From Diorhabda sublineata (Eukaryota; Arthropoda; Insecta; Coleoptera; Chrysomelidae): a DNA stretch of 64,000 nt. Numbering within the stretch: the stretch's first letter is position 1; each line of letters begins with the position of its first letter. A program made the translations under genes and the position numbers. Shown one piece after another: positions 36,507 to 47,395 of this stretch. Location of the stretch: positions 7,316,001 to 7,380,000 of the forward strand of contig NC_079486.1 of the NCBI RefSeq assembly GCF_026230105.1. The letters run 5' to 3'. The notes beneath the pieces were generated by a model. It was given only the letters and a program-made list of their open reading frames with translations. It was not told the origin of the DNA and made no database searches.

Positions 36507-36808
36507 GACCCCCAAACAACGAGCAAAAAATGAACATGACAACCATATCTGTTTCTAAAACATCTCCTGGTGAATTCCATAATAATTTAGATGAAGCCTT
36601 AGCGAAACTTCAACTAATATTAAACAATTTTTGTTTAGATGAATCTCTAGGTCATATAGACAATACCAATTTGAAGTATGCAATGTCAGAAGTCCAAGAG
36701 TATGCTGACATGTTTCCTAGATACCGTAGAAAAAACAAGATGAAATTGGTGTTACAGTTTAATATATTTTCGGTATACATTTCTTCACATAGTTTCGGAG
36801 GGCTGTAA
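36507..36808 (+). pseudogene. Exon-like piece 3 in arm B
   Basis: Acceptor TGTTATTTTCAG is followed by an open frame of about 100 codons containing PPNNEQKMNMTT, a helical NNLDEALAKLQLILNNF stretch and EVQEYADMFPRYRRKNKMKL. A GTAxxx donor may follow after KMKL, although the frame stays open to 36808. A further coding-like piece with DPLQYLFHKEERINKFCINP is at 36925-37010. No family is recognised. Confidence 0.4.
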
Positions 36809-37010
36809 ACTTTCCTGGAATCACAATTATATCTATTTTTGAGAATATGAAGCCATGATTTGAAACTAGTTCTCCTTTGACATCATGAAAGCTGTATATT
36901 TTCGATAATGGTAAAGCACCGTGAGGATCCGTTGCAATATTTATTTCATAAAGAAGAAAGAATTAATAAATTCTGTATCAATCCAGAAGTATCAATTCTA
37001 TTATTCGAGT

Positions 37011-38520
37011 AACTGTTTATATTTTTCCTATGACAAGTGGATATTAAAATACACTTAAATTTGAGCAAAAGATGTTTATTTTATTTTAGTTACATACATA
37101 CCTACACCTAGCAGCTAAGTTTCCCATTATCAATAAACACTGAATAAATTGTAATGTTTTTCTAATTTATTTTAACTGTTTTTATCAGTGGCGCGACTTA
37201 ATATGTACGATGGTGTTTACACAATTTATTTATACATTAACACCAAATTCACTAAACTAAGCCCTAAGACTAAACACTTATCTAATTATTGTAACACTTA
37301 TTTATTTAAAAACTCTTCACACTAAAAGTCTAAACGCACTACATCCCTACACACTTTTAGTGAGTTAATTATTGTACTAAAATAAAATTACCTAGATATA
37401 ATATATATGAGAAACAGAAAAAAGTGACCCATTTTGTCTTGTTAATATTCTGTGTAATTGCTTACAACTGTACGGTATAAATGGTTGTCTCCTTATTAAG
37501 AAAATTGTTCAAAATGGCATGAAGAAAGGATGTAATTTAGTTATCAAGCAGATATTTGTATTTCAGTTGGAGATGCTCGCTTTGAAGTTTATTATGAAAT
37601 GTTTTACTATTTTTAATATCAAATTTTCATTCTTATCCCGTATATAAGACACATGTTTCTAAGAACGTTTCGTGGCAAAACAATTTTTTTACTTTAGCGC
37701 AAATGTCATAATTATTTATCTACATTAGCCACATAATCATTAATAAATCACGTTAAAAGTTGATTGAAGTGGAGAAGTAGTTTTACTCAATAGATAATAT
37801 ATTACATATACATATAATATTAAATAACATGATGAATTTAACATTAAGTGCTTATCTGTGTACTATTAATCATTGCCCTGGTATTCCTGGCAATTCCCAC
37901 ACAACTTCAAATAAACCTAAAATTGACCCGGATTTCTATTCGAGAAGTTGATTATTTTTACTCCAATAAGAATAAAAACTTTGAGAATTAACTATACAAT
38001 TCATCATTATCAGTAAGTATTTCTGTTTATGATAATTACTTTATTAGTTCATTATTTGTGTAAGTAAATTCAACCAAAGTGTTCGTTAATATTAGTGTTA
38101 TGCTATTAACAGTAGACAATTTGAAATAAGGAATATATTGTACTGTATATAGTCTTCGTTCAAACTAAAATAGTTCATAAAATTCGTATAATTTATGCAA
38201 TTTGTTAAAATAAGTATTTCAATACTGGAATAAGAAAATTCCGGTAACTTGAAACATACGTAAAATAATCAAAACTAACAGACTTTTTAATTGAAAATAA
38301 TAATACCTAGTTATTACTATAGATTTATTTAAATGTATATTATTTAAATTGATTTATCAGTTGATATCAGTCAATTTAATTTTTAAAACTTGATGAAAAT
38401 TCGTAGCATGAGCTTTTCTGAAACATCTCTAAACCAATAGGTTAATAGGCTTATAGAACGAAAGTATTCAATATGTGATAAATAAATTCGAATGGGCAAA
38501 TATTTTTTTTTTTAATTTTA
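37011..38520. other. Outer part of arm B and AT-rich flank, no gene
   Basis: No supported ORF. 37540-37690 and 37850-38330 are shared with 57925-58560 and with inverted 8690-9370. Confidence 0.5.
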
Positions 38521-38578
38521 TCAAATATTGTTGGAGAGATCTGTGACTGAATTATTCTTTTCTGTTGATCTCTTTCAG

Positions 38579-38806
38579 CTTAACATGACTAGATACAGCA
38601 TCCAGTGTTATGCAATTGATGTTAATAAGGAAAAAGTATATACACAATCAGTATATCCAGCTTTTCCTAATTATGAACCAAATTATGTTTTTTACAATTC
38701 GGGAAAATCAGAAGTTAGTGTAGAAGCGATATATGGGACAACTATTTCTTGGATTGGGATAATAACAGGGTCGATAGTTGTGAAACCAGGCGAAAGAAAA
38801 TATTAG
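38579..38806 (+). CDS. Unknown conserved exon, copy 1
   Basis: A strong acceptor (CTGTTGATCTCTTTCAG) lies at 38562-38578, with ATG at 38585. The 74-residue frame starts MTRYSIQCYAIDVNKEKVYT and has alternating hydrophobic and polar residues with a GTTISWIGIITGSIVVKPG segment, suggesting a beta-rich fold. A frame continuing with EIDDRVCYVIGQKVRN can be read just after the TAG (38804-38806) with a shift. The second copy at 58826-59053 differs at only about four residues, few for non-coding DNA. The family is unknown. It lies upstream of the gypsy pol and the toxin-like gene in both duplicates. Confidence 0.4.
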   Translation, partial: LNMTRYSIQCYAIDVNKEKVYTQSVYPAFPNYEPNYVFYNSGKSEVSVEAIYGTTISWIGIITGSIVVKPGERKY

Positions 38807-38894
38807 AAATAGATGATAGAGTTTGTTATGTTATAGGACAAAAAGTTCGTAATATGTATACAGATATTTGAATATTTTAATTTAATAATTTAAA

Positions 38895-39398
38895 TGAATA
38901 GCAGACAAATTTCCTTTGTCGCTTATTTCAGATCAAATACCGAGACTTAGAAAAGCAAAATTTTATATCAGTTTAGATATGGCCAGCGGTTTCCATCAGA
39001 TTCCCATACAACCAGAATCTATAGAACGTACGGCATTTGTTACTCCTGATGGCCAGTTTGAATTTTTAACAATGCCATTTGGGCTTAAAAATGCTCCTTC
39101 TGTTTTTCAACAAGTAATTTTAAAAACATTAGGTGAGCTCGCGTATACTTTCGCAGTAGTTTACCTAGACGATGTATTAGTAATTGCGGTTACAATAGGG
39201 GAAGCGTTTGAAAGACATCGAATGGTATTAAAAATTCTTAGAGATGCGGGATTTCCATTTAATTTTTCAAAATGTTCTTTCCTTAAAACATCTGTTTCAT
39301 ATCTTGGGTATGAAATTAAAGACGGAGAAGTTCGTCCAAACCCTCGTAAAATAAATTCTCTAGCAATGTTACCCAGCTTAGACACTTTCTTGGCCTAG
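38895..39398 (+). pseudogene. Ty3/gypsy reverse transcriptase, copy 1
   Basis: The frame begins abruptly at DKFPLSLISDQIPRLRKAKF. It runs through YISLDMASGFHQIPI, FLTMPFGLKNAPSVFQ and the catalytic VVYLDDVLV box (codons at 39162-39173), then CSFLKTSVSYLGYEI. This is the fingers-palm part of a Ty3/gypsy RT that copies element RNA in cytoplasmic particles. A frame change near 39372 separates it from FLGLASYFRRFVPKIS. Gag, protease and the RT N-terminus are missing on the 5' side. Confidence 0.92.
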
Positions 39399-39960
39399 CG
39401 TCTTACTTTCGACGATTTGTCCCTAAAATTTCACAAATTATGAAACCATTACATGCACTTACCTCAGGAAAAAAATATATTGAATGGATTGAGGCACATG
39501 AAAATGGACAATAAGTAATTCGTATTTTAACCAATGAACCCGTCTTAATTATTTTTGACCCGGATTATCCCAAAGAACTGCATACCGATTCCAGTTCCGA
39601 TGGGTACGGAGCAATACTTATGCATAAAGTAGATGGTAAGAATAAAGTTATTGAATATTTCTGTAAAAGAACAAGTCCAGCTGAGTTCAGGTATCATTCT
39701 TATGAACTCGAAACTATGGCTGTTGTTAAATCAATAATCAATAAAACACCTTCGGCATTACTTGCACGGACGACAGTTTACCGTTGTGAGGGATTGCAAC
39801 TTTTTAAAGTCCTCTCAAAATAAGATTGACCTTAACGATAGAGTACATAGATGGTGGGCTTTTCAATTCGATATAGTTTATAGAGAAGGCAATCGCATGG
39901 CTCTCGCGGATTGCTTTTATCGAAATCCTTTGCCGGATTTGTCAAAGCAAATTAATAAAA
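39399..39960 (+). pseudogene. Ty3/gypsy RT connection and RNase H, copy 1
   Basis: Across several frames one reads LASYFRRFVPKIS, then LIIFDPDYPKELHTDSSSDG, then a YGAILMHK strand and SPAEFRYHSYELETMAVV, then the VYREGNRMALADCFYRNPLP tether to integrase. These are the RNase H core residues D...E...D of Ty3/gypsy pol. Breaks occur near 39512 (stop) and 39745-39775, where part of the HFRHYLHGRQF segment is disturbed. The copy at 59924 keeps that segment. Confidence 0.85.
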
Positions 39961-40895
39961 TTGAAGAGAAACGTGTAAAACTCGCGGAATTATCGGTCGG
40001 TTGGCTCCTTGCTGAACAATGGCGCGATTCGGAAATTTCAGAAATAGTCACTAAGTTACAAAGTGATGAGCTATCGGAAGACCTCTCAAAATCTTACGAG
40101 ATTAAAGCCGGTACTAACCACGTTAATGAGTCTGTGATGCACTTGGGTTGGGATAAAACGCTTGATGAATATTACTGGTTTGAGGGTATGTCTAAATATG
40201 TACGTAAATTTGTTGACAATTATATTACTTGTAAACTCTCTAGAACCCACTCAGGTAAAATTCAAGCTGAATTGCATCCTATCCCCAAGACCCGCATAAC
40301 TTGGCATATTGTGCATATAGATATTACAGGTAAATTGAGTGGTAAAAATAAAACTAAGGAATACGTGACTGTTATTGAAGATGGTTTTACCAAATATGTC
40401 TATTTACATCATACTGGTAAAATTGATAGTCATAGTGTTATCAAAGCTTTAAAGGCTGCAGTATTTATTTTTTCAGTCCCCGCTCGTGTGATTGCCGATT
40501 GAGGAACATGTTTTACGGGAAAAGACTTTAAAGACTTTTGTAAATCTTTAAATATTATTTTGCATTTAATAGCTACAGGTACTAGTAGGGTCAATAGATT
40601 CAAAATTGGAGACCACGTTTTGATAAGAAATGAAGAACGTAATCGAACGAAATTTAGAGGTCCATTCGTAGTAACAGAATTACTTAGTTATTACAGGTAC
40701 AAACTAAAGTCTTTGGGTAATAATAGGAGCTTTCAGTATAGTCATGATAAGTTAAGAAAGATGCCTGAGAATTATATTCCTAGTGATTTGGATGTTTGCT
40801 CGGACAATGAAAGTTGTGCCAAAGAGACTGTTGATGCGGGTCCTGAAATAGGGACTATAGTAGAAAAAGAGACCACCAATGACGCGGCGCATTGA
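39961..40895 (+). pseudogene. Ty3/gypsy integrase, internally deleted, copy 1
   Basis: After the RNase H tether come VMHLGWDKTLDEYYWFEGMS and CKLSRTHSGK (a degenerate H2C2 zinc-binding unit) and the start of the catalytic core, IVHIDITGKLS...YVTVIEDGFTKYVYL. TGA at 40500-40502 sits in VIAD*GTCFTGKDF. At HLIATGTSRVN the chain jumps to RFKIGDHVLIRNEERNRTKF, the C-terminal DNA-binding part. The second half of the core with its glutamate is therefore lost by an in-frame deletion. An acidic tail ends at 40895. The same frame holds on both sides of the stop. Confidence 0.88.
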
Positions 40896-42090
40896 TGGCT
40901 GGAGGTCGTGGACCTGAATTGTTTTTGTATTTTTCGCACATGCATCAGTGTGTATTCGCAACTGCAAACTAAATTAGTGGCTAATATTAGTTTGGTCCGT
41001 GCGCGATGGGCAGCTGATGATGTGGCGGGCAGGTAGTTGTGGTAACTACAAGATGTGTTTTATAATGTATGTGGCATACAGGGTAGCCCAGAGATAGTGC
41101 AAAGGTCTATTGGTAGAGGGTGAATGTTGTTTGATAATTAAATGATAAGGAATAATGATTGATGACTTTCCGATCTTTTGATCTGAAATTTTTCTTATGT
41201 AGTTTTTCTAGGGGGGCGTATGATTGTCAGAATGGCCGTGTCGAAGAATAATGTCTGAAGAAGCGATGAGAATATTCTTTAGGATATTTCTATTTTTAAT
41301 AATTTTAAGAAATGTACGGTCACTTTAAATGTTACTTTAATATTTTGTAAAATGAGGTTTAACGAAATTGTTTTATTGCAGTAGGCTTAGGTCTAGGTAG
41401 GCACTTGGTTGTCAACGTAGTCGGGATCCCGGAACGATGGGGGTATCATAAAATTAATAAGGAAAAGGAAAATCTGCAGCATGTGAGATCGAACGGACGT
41501 CCTGGTGATCGCGAATTCGATATTTACTAAATCTCGGTCTGTCGCAAAATATGATTAATATTGTTTGTATTCTAAATTAAGTTAACCTTGTACAAGTTTA
41601 TTTATTTATTCTTAATAATTGATCTTGTTGTGATCACAACGATTAATTAATTGTATATTCATTCAAATTCAGTTTTGTGTCTTGTCTTTTTTTTTAATTT
41701 TAATTTCATGGAGTAATAATACTTAATTAATAGTACTAACAAATATTTCTAGTCAAAGAGCATGCTTTCTCCGAAATTATAGAAAAGAAGGTGATAGTGT
41801 ATTTACAATATAGTAAAATATATTTTCCTACGTCAACTTATGAAAATGATAGATTGCATACTAATTTTTATCTAAGAAAGTAGCTTATTTCACAGATGTA
41901 CTAAAAAATAAAACATACATGTATTCCAATGCCCCTTTTTCTTATGTTATATGTGGTCTCGAATGATAGAGGAAATACGCGATACAATATGAACCTGGCT
42001 GGATGCCGAAAAGCAAAAGGCAAAATTTAAGTAGACTGAAGAAGTAGACAATATGATTTTTTGAGGTTATACTAGTGTTTACAATAAAAG
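40896..42090 (+). other. 3' non-coding end of the gypsy element, possible LTR
   Basis: A purine-rich TCTAGGGGGGCG tract at 41209-41220 could be the polypurine tract, and TGATTGTCAGAATGG after it a 3' LTR start. I could not define the LTR end or find a 5' partner. The rest to 42090 has no recognised gene. Confidence 0.35.
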
Positions 42091-42099
42091 TGGAAAGTA

Positions 42100-42975
42100 C
42101 GGAGTGTAGAGAAGGAGGAACGTCTCTGGGTTAAAAAATGTGAGCTGATTTTTGATGGGTAAATAGGTGGCGCTGATTATAGAGGGTATTCGCTTGAATT
42201 TTACGCGCTGATTTGAAAATAACTGTATAGAAATGTTTTGAAAAATGCACCGTGATAATGAAATTAGTAGTATTAAAATAATGAAAAGATTAACAAAACA
42301 AAATCTCGTTAAATTAACTTTATTATTTAGCTACTTATTTGGTTTATATAATACATATATTCTAATATGAAAAAAAAAGTAGAATCATGTAACAATAATG
42401 AAATAGTATAATAAAAAACATTTTGGTTGATTAAAATAAAATATTGAATTTTATCCGTAACTAATATAATAATTATAGCGATATAATTAGATCAATAAAA
42501 ATAATAGAATAATAAAAAAAATATTTCGGTTCATAAAAATAAAATATTGAACTTCATTAGCAACTAATATAATAGTTATAGTCATATAAAAGTATCAATA
42601 AGAATAATAAAATAATTGAAAATAAAACATTTTGGTACATAGAAATAAAATATTGAACTCTATCCGCAACCAATATAATAATTATAGTTTTGTTAAAATA
42701 TCATTGGTAATTAGCTTATGCAAGCAGGTACAGAAATATATCAAGTTCTTGATAAAAAATAAAAATCTAATAAGATATTAAGGATTGCACAGCTTTTCAC
42801 ATGAATATAATCAAACGTCAGTCACAACTTTGATAATTTCTTATACAGTAAGTGTTTAACTTCAGATCTCAATCCCATAGTACAATCAGCGCCACGTATT
42901 ATCCCTACAGAATTCAGACCATATTTTAAACGTACCGTCCATAAGAGATGTTACTCCTTCTCTACACTCCATAAT
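42100..42975. mobile_element. Fold-back/MITE-like element with ~85-bp inverted arms
   Basis: The left arm, GGAGTGTAGAGAAGGAG... to GGTGGCGCTGATTATA (42108-42190), is matched in inverted orientation by 42880-42970 with several mismatches. There is no transposase. The centre holds about three copies of an AT-rich ~104-bp tandem unit. Confidence 0.5.
42390..42700. repeat. AT-rich ~104-bp tandem repeat, three copies
   Basis: Units start near 42417, 42519 and 42626, with AACATTTTGGTT/AATATTTCGGTT, TAAAATATTGAA and AACTAATATAATAATTATAG in the same order. Confidence 0.75.
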
Positions 42976-43429
42976 GGAAAGTTTGTTGCAATTTGTGTTC
43001 AAATACACACTAGTCTCTGCAAGATAATTAAGCTTAAAAATTAGTGTTATTACTATTACCGGGTAATGTATAAAGTAGTTGAATGAATATATATTCGCCA
43101 TAATGATGGAAAACATTTTTTGATTTTAATAACAAGTAAGTTAAGAGTATAAAAATTATATACATACATAGATAACTTTGCAATTAATAGATTGATGACT
43201 GCTAATAAAATAATGAATGCTATTAGTAACAGTAGCACATTATACAAAGAAGCTGCAAATAGAAACATTGAACATAGTGTTTAACAAAATGCTGAACAAC
43301 ATACTGACACTGCACAACCCAAAAACAATGTAAGTTTGTTTACAGCAACAAGAGGCAATGAACACATATCTTAGGGATACCAGCAATAGTGCAACGTTAC
43401 AAAATCCACTGCAATTTAGTAATTGTTAT
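42976..43429. other. No feature recognised
   Basis: AT-rich. Minus-strand ORFs here are hydrophobic and unsupported. Confidence 0.5.
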
Positions 43430-44009
43430 AATAACAACTGTTCATTTAACTTTTATTTATATTTAGTTCTTGTCAGGTATCTAATATAGTTACAAAAAAT
43501 TCATTGTTCTATTGGTTCTTTTTCTGTTCTTTAGTTATAAAATATTCATCAAATAGTAATCTCTACTATCACAAAATGAAAAATATTTTGTAGAATTTTT
43601 TAACTTTTCAGCACACGTATGTATATACTTTTCAACATATATGTGATATTGTTTAATTGATTTTCTTATTTTAAAAATACGGTTCTTTGAAGAATTTTTT
43701 ACGTGGTCGTAGGAAAAATAGTGTATACAACTTGTTGGGAAGTGTATGTTGCACTCTTCACTTTAGATAGATTTAAAAAAATTAATAATAAAGTGTTACT
43801 CCAGTTTTGTGAACATGTTGAATAAATACTCGTGGTGTAATAAGATCAATTTAGTTTTATTTAAAAGCGCTCGGATATCATACATAAAATACAAACAATT
43901 GATAAAAATAAATTTGTTTTTAATTTTCAATTCGTAAAAGGCGCACTTTTAAAATATCAGTCGTAACGATTATTCCTAAAGAATTGACAATAATTTCGAT
44001 TTGTTAAAT
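43430..44009 (+). repeat. Duplicated 5' flank of the toxin-like gene, copy 1
   Basis: Matches 60820-61215 with small gaps (GTTAGGTATCTAATATAG, AAAGTGTTACTCCAGTTTTG, AAAAGCGCTCGGATATCATA, ATTCCTAAAGAATTGACAAT). It may carry the promoter or first exon of the gene, but no start codon could be tied to it. Confidence 0.7.
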
Positions 44010-44270
44010 ATGAAAACTCAAATTCAGACGTTGGATCAAGAGGATGAACACTCTTATAGAAGATGAAGATGAGGCAGTTCAATACTTTAATAAAGTTTTT
44101 GTTGACCAATACTTTTTAGAATATGATACCTGTTTTCCTGATATAGTGTTCAACTCTATGGCAGTAATGAGTCAGTATTGCGCGCTTAACGGTTTTGAAT
44201 ATATTGATTATAGGCGATCATATTTAAAAGATCCTTTCACTACTAAGAAACCCTACAACTCTAAATATTT
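44010..44270 (+). pseudogene. Toxin-like (helical domain) gene fragment, copy 1
   Basis: A frame of about 80 codons begins at ATG 44044 (MNTLIEDEDEAVQYFNKVFV) and continues DQYFLEYDTCFPDIVFN to FTTKKPYN. It is the same protein as the longer copy at 61357-62241, truncated on both sides. About 240 bp coding for the preceding helices is deleted just before the ATG (after GACGTTGGATCAAGAG). At 44265-44285 the gene is cut by piggyBac copy 3. This copy keeps the frame at the point where the other copy has lost one base. For the family discussion see the other copy. Confidence 0.5.
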
Positions 44271-44284
44271 TATTTCAAGGGGAT

Positions 44285-45545
44285 AGCTGGGGGGTAGTGG
44301 GACACATAGATCCCAGTGGAAACTTTTTGCGGAACATATTTAAACCAATGGTATTCATTATAATTTTCTTTACAACAAATTTATATGTATGAAAACTAGA
44401 AAAACAATTTTTACATAGAGGAACATTGCAAGCTGAGCAGAAGGTTATTGTGCGTTTTTCTCTCTCATTTTTTTCCACAACTGTGACATCTTCTACGAGT
44501 TGGTCTTTCATGATCCCCAACATTCATCACCCTTTGGGTGATTTTGTTGGTCTGCCTTACTGGCGTTTTCTAACAACCTTGGCAATTTTTTGAGCTTCAG
44601 AAATCATTGCCTCCGCAAGTGGAACCAAAAATCCAGGAATGAAATTTTCTTATGATCTCTTTCTCTCCAAATAATCCATGCATTTACCGCACTGAGCATA
44701 AGCAAACGGTGAAAAATTTTTTTCTACCACTTCAAAGACTTACGATCCATGTTATAAATACCAATTAATTGGTCAAAAAGATCAACACCCCCCATGAACT
44801 TATTGTTATTGGACACAATTGTAGGACAAGGAATTTCCTTTTTAATCCCATCTTTTTCTTTTCTGTTCACAAAGGTCATATCATTTCCATGACACTTTGA
44901 AAGCAGCGTTCCTTCTTTTGTATCTTTCCACAAAACCGCCGTAGTACCAAATTGATTATGGACAAAGTCAGCTTCACCCCTGTTTCTTTTATAGGTATGT
45001 TTCTGCGATTGCCAATCACTGTGCCAACACAAGCAAATGGAAAGTTGTTTATTAATTTCGTCGACGTAAAAAAACGATCAAAACATAAACTAACCTTTGG
45101 ATCTTTTATTGAAGACGAAAGCTTAGAGACGACTGATTCTCCAAGAGTGGATTCGGTATCTCTGTTGGCATCCTTTCCACAATAAATTTTGAAATCATAT
45201 GTGGGGACAACAGCGCTCCCATATTTTTATTCATCACTTTCTAGGTGTCAAAGGGAGGTACTGTTTCAGAGAACTCCTGTCCTTGAACTTAGCCATGGCT
45301 TCATCAATACTTTGGAAAGTGCTCTCACTCCTTACTTTTTGGAATCTTTCTTTCAAACAATCAACAAATGGTTCACTGTAGTACAGTTTAGTCGCGTTCT
45401 CGTTTTTTTCAGGATGGTGCTGCGCCACAAACATTCTCTCCAGATCCTCTTGTTGGGGAGGATCAATCCCGATAGTTCATATCTACACCGTATTCGCTTA
45501 TTCTCCGACACAACTTCTTATTTCCTGTCTTTTCCTGCCAGTTTA
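44285..45545 (-). pseudogene. piggyBac-type transposase relic, copy 3
   Basis: Nearly identical to 1530-2790, with the same frame breaks, so both descend from an already broken copy. The middle piece, 44724-45032, keeps the third catalytic aspartate in MGGVDLFDQ, which is N in copy 1. The cysteine-rich end, 44275-44523, has FCSACNVPLCKNCF. The N-terminal piece, 45234-45434, has KFKDRSSLKQYLPL. It interrupts the toxin-like gene fragment on its left. Confidence 0.85.
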
Positions 45546-45970
45546 TAACTTCTTTGCTTAGGTTACCTTCCGCTTCTTTTAACCTTTCTGTCCTAAGCCT
45601 GTATTTTTCTACCACTCGGATCCCATTGCATCATATTGAATGCTATAGATTTTGTTCCTTTTTTCAATACATGCCCCAACTACTCAACTCGCTGAGTTTT
45701 GATTTTTTCTGCATTATCTTCGCCGTTGATTTCGTCTGTTATTTTTTGGTTAGTTGTTATCTGATACCTAACTTTTCTTGATCCCATTTTGTTCTTATTA
45801 TTTTTCTTTCATTTATTTTTAATATTTCTTCAGAATTTCTAGTAAATGTTATTGTTTCAGCTGAGTACACCACTACTGGCTTTATCATCGTTCTACATAG
45901 TAATTTTCGTTCGTTTTTGTTAACGCCAACTTTCACCTTTTCCCTTGATATTGCTTTCCAAAGCTCATTA
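45546..45970 (-). pseudogene. LINE tail fused to piggyBac copy 3
   Basis: The minus strand at 45895-45790 reads MIKPVVVYSAETITFTRN and a basic ERKIIRT block, as in the other two composites. Compared with 4570-4925, about 100 bp (YLGVMINNRG part) is deleted near 45922. Confidence 0.6.
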
Positions 45971-45980
45971 TTTTTATTTT

Positions 45981-45984
45981 GATT

Positions 45985-46046
<62 letters not shown>
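45981..46046. repeat. (TA)n tract, left of the LTR element
   Basis: TA run that continues as 50680-50755 on the other side of the LTR retrotransposon. The two are halves of one microsatellite split by the insertion. Confidence 0.95.
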
Positions 46047-46050
<4 letters not shown>

Positions 46051-47286
46051 ATGGTATGAATATATTCAAAATAAATTATTAAATAATAATAAGATATAAA
46101 TAAAGCAATAAGTTCAGTTCTGTTATTCGGTTATTTAGAGCAGTTTATCACAATAAAATAAATAACATTCTTTATATTAAGTTTTGGCCAACACTATATT
46201 CTAAATTCTTATTTAATTTTGACAAATCCTGTATAATCAAAGAATTTAATCTATAAATTGACAGATAAAAACAGGAGCACCAACTTCAAAAATTTGTGTG
46301 ACATACCAACATAAATTTTAAGGTTATAAATGATAAAATATAAAAATTTTGACAACTGCAATGATAAAATTAATAACATAGGAATGAAATAAATACAACA
46401 AAGAAATTATAGAATAAAGTGACAATAATTTAAAAATTTAGAAATGACAATTTAGTAACTAACTTTTAAAATAAATATCATTGGTTAAAAGAAAAAAAAA
46501 GTTTGTTTAAAAAAAAAAGGAATGAAGAAAAAAATCAACAACGAGAAAAAAATTTTTTTGGCAAGAGAAAAAAAGAGTAAAATAATTTTAATTGAAATTT
46601 AAAAAAAATAAAATCTTGATAAAAAAGGCATAAAATATTCAAAGGATTGATAATTAATAATTGTATAAGTGTAGTAATAAGAAATTAGTGAAAACAATTA
46701 AATAAAGTGAAATAAGTGAGAATACTCACAAAGGGACAATTTCCAAGATAAAGAAGTTGTGAAAAGGAAAAGAACAGGAGTGGAACTACAGCGGAGTATC
46801 TGTTTATTCTGCAAGGCCGTAACAATTTCCAATTAAAAAAAAAAATTAAAAATACAACATAACAAACACTTAAGGTACTGTTCTATTAAGTTTAAGTATT
46901 TCCTTTAGTATATAATATTTGAATTCACATTTCCATATAATTTAGTTTTATGAGTGTAATTATGAGTATGAATGAATGAATGAATGTTTGTAAAATAAAA
47001 TAATTGTAATAGCTAGTTAAGAAATTGTATATTTTGAATATTTTATTCATTATAAAGAACAGACCCGGTCTTAAAACTATTATAATCTGACCTTATAACC
47101 ATAACAATTTATCGCAATAAAATTTTTTAATTTGACCTCACAATATAATACCCTGAGAATAAAAAAAATAATAACATAATAAAATAAAGAAATTCAAATA
47201 ATTATTAATGGCGCCCAAATTAAAATCTGATTTTATTTAAAATAAAATTTATAAAAATAAACATTACACATTATAATACCATAACA
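46047..47286 (+). repeat. 5' LTR (1240 bp)
   Basis: Starts TGTTATGGTATGAAT and ends ATACCATAACA. Contains ~318 bp (about 46205-46525) absent from the 3' LTR. Otherwise the two differ at few positions. An ATGGCGCCCAAATT word resembling the primer site lies at 47208, inside the LTR. Confidence 0.92.
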
Positions 47287-47289
47287 ATA

Positions 47290-47307
47290 TGGCGCCCAAC
47301 GTGGGAC
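47290..47307 (+). promoter_or_regulatory. Primer-binding site, tRNA-Lys type
   Basis: TGGCGCCCAACGTGGGAC begins three bases after the LTR. It matches 17 of 18 bases of the complement of the 3' end of tRNA-Lys(CUU) as known from insects and from retroviruses that use this tRNA. Confidence 0.85.
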
Positions 47308-47395
47308 ATATATAAAAATTGGGCATAAAAAAAATTGGACATAACAAAATTTGGCATTGAAGAGTGTACAGTAATAACAAATTTAAACAAGAAAA

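Larger units (their letters stand above)
35363..38330 (+). repeat. Arm B of the large inverted duplication
   Basis: Inverted counterpart of 8690-11030 and the more complete arm. It begins exactly where the satellite ends (GTCGAAACGG then AAATTATTGAAATC). It keeps two longer exon-like pieces. Its outer part, from about 37560, is also found in the same orientation at 57925-58560. Confidence 0.85.

Noticed and set aside
41221..41700. Definite gypsy LTR
   Set aside because: Only a purine tract and a TG start are visible. No second LTR and no clear CA end were found, so it is reported only as possible.
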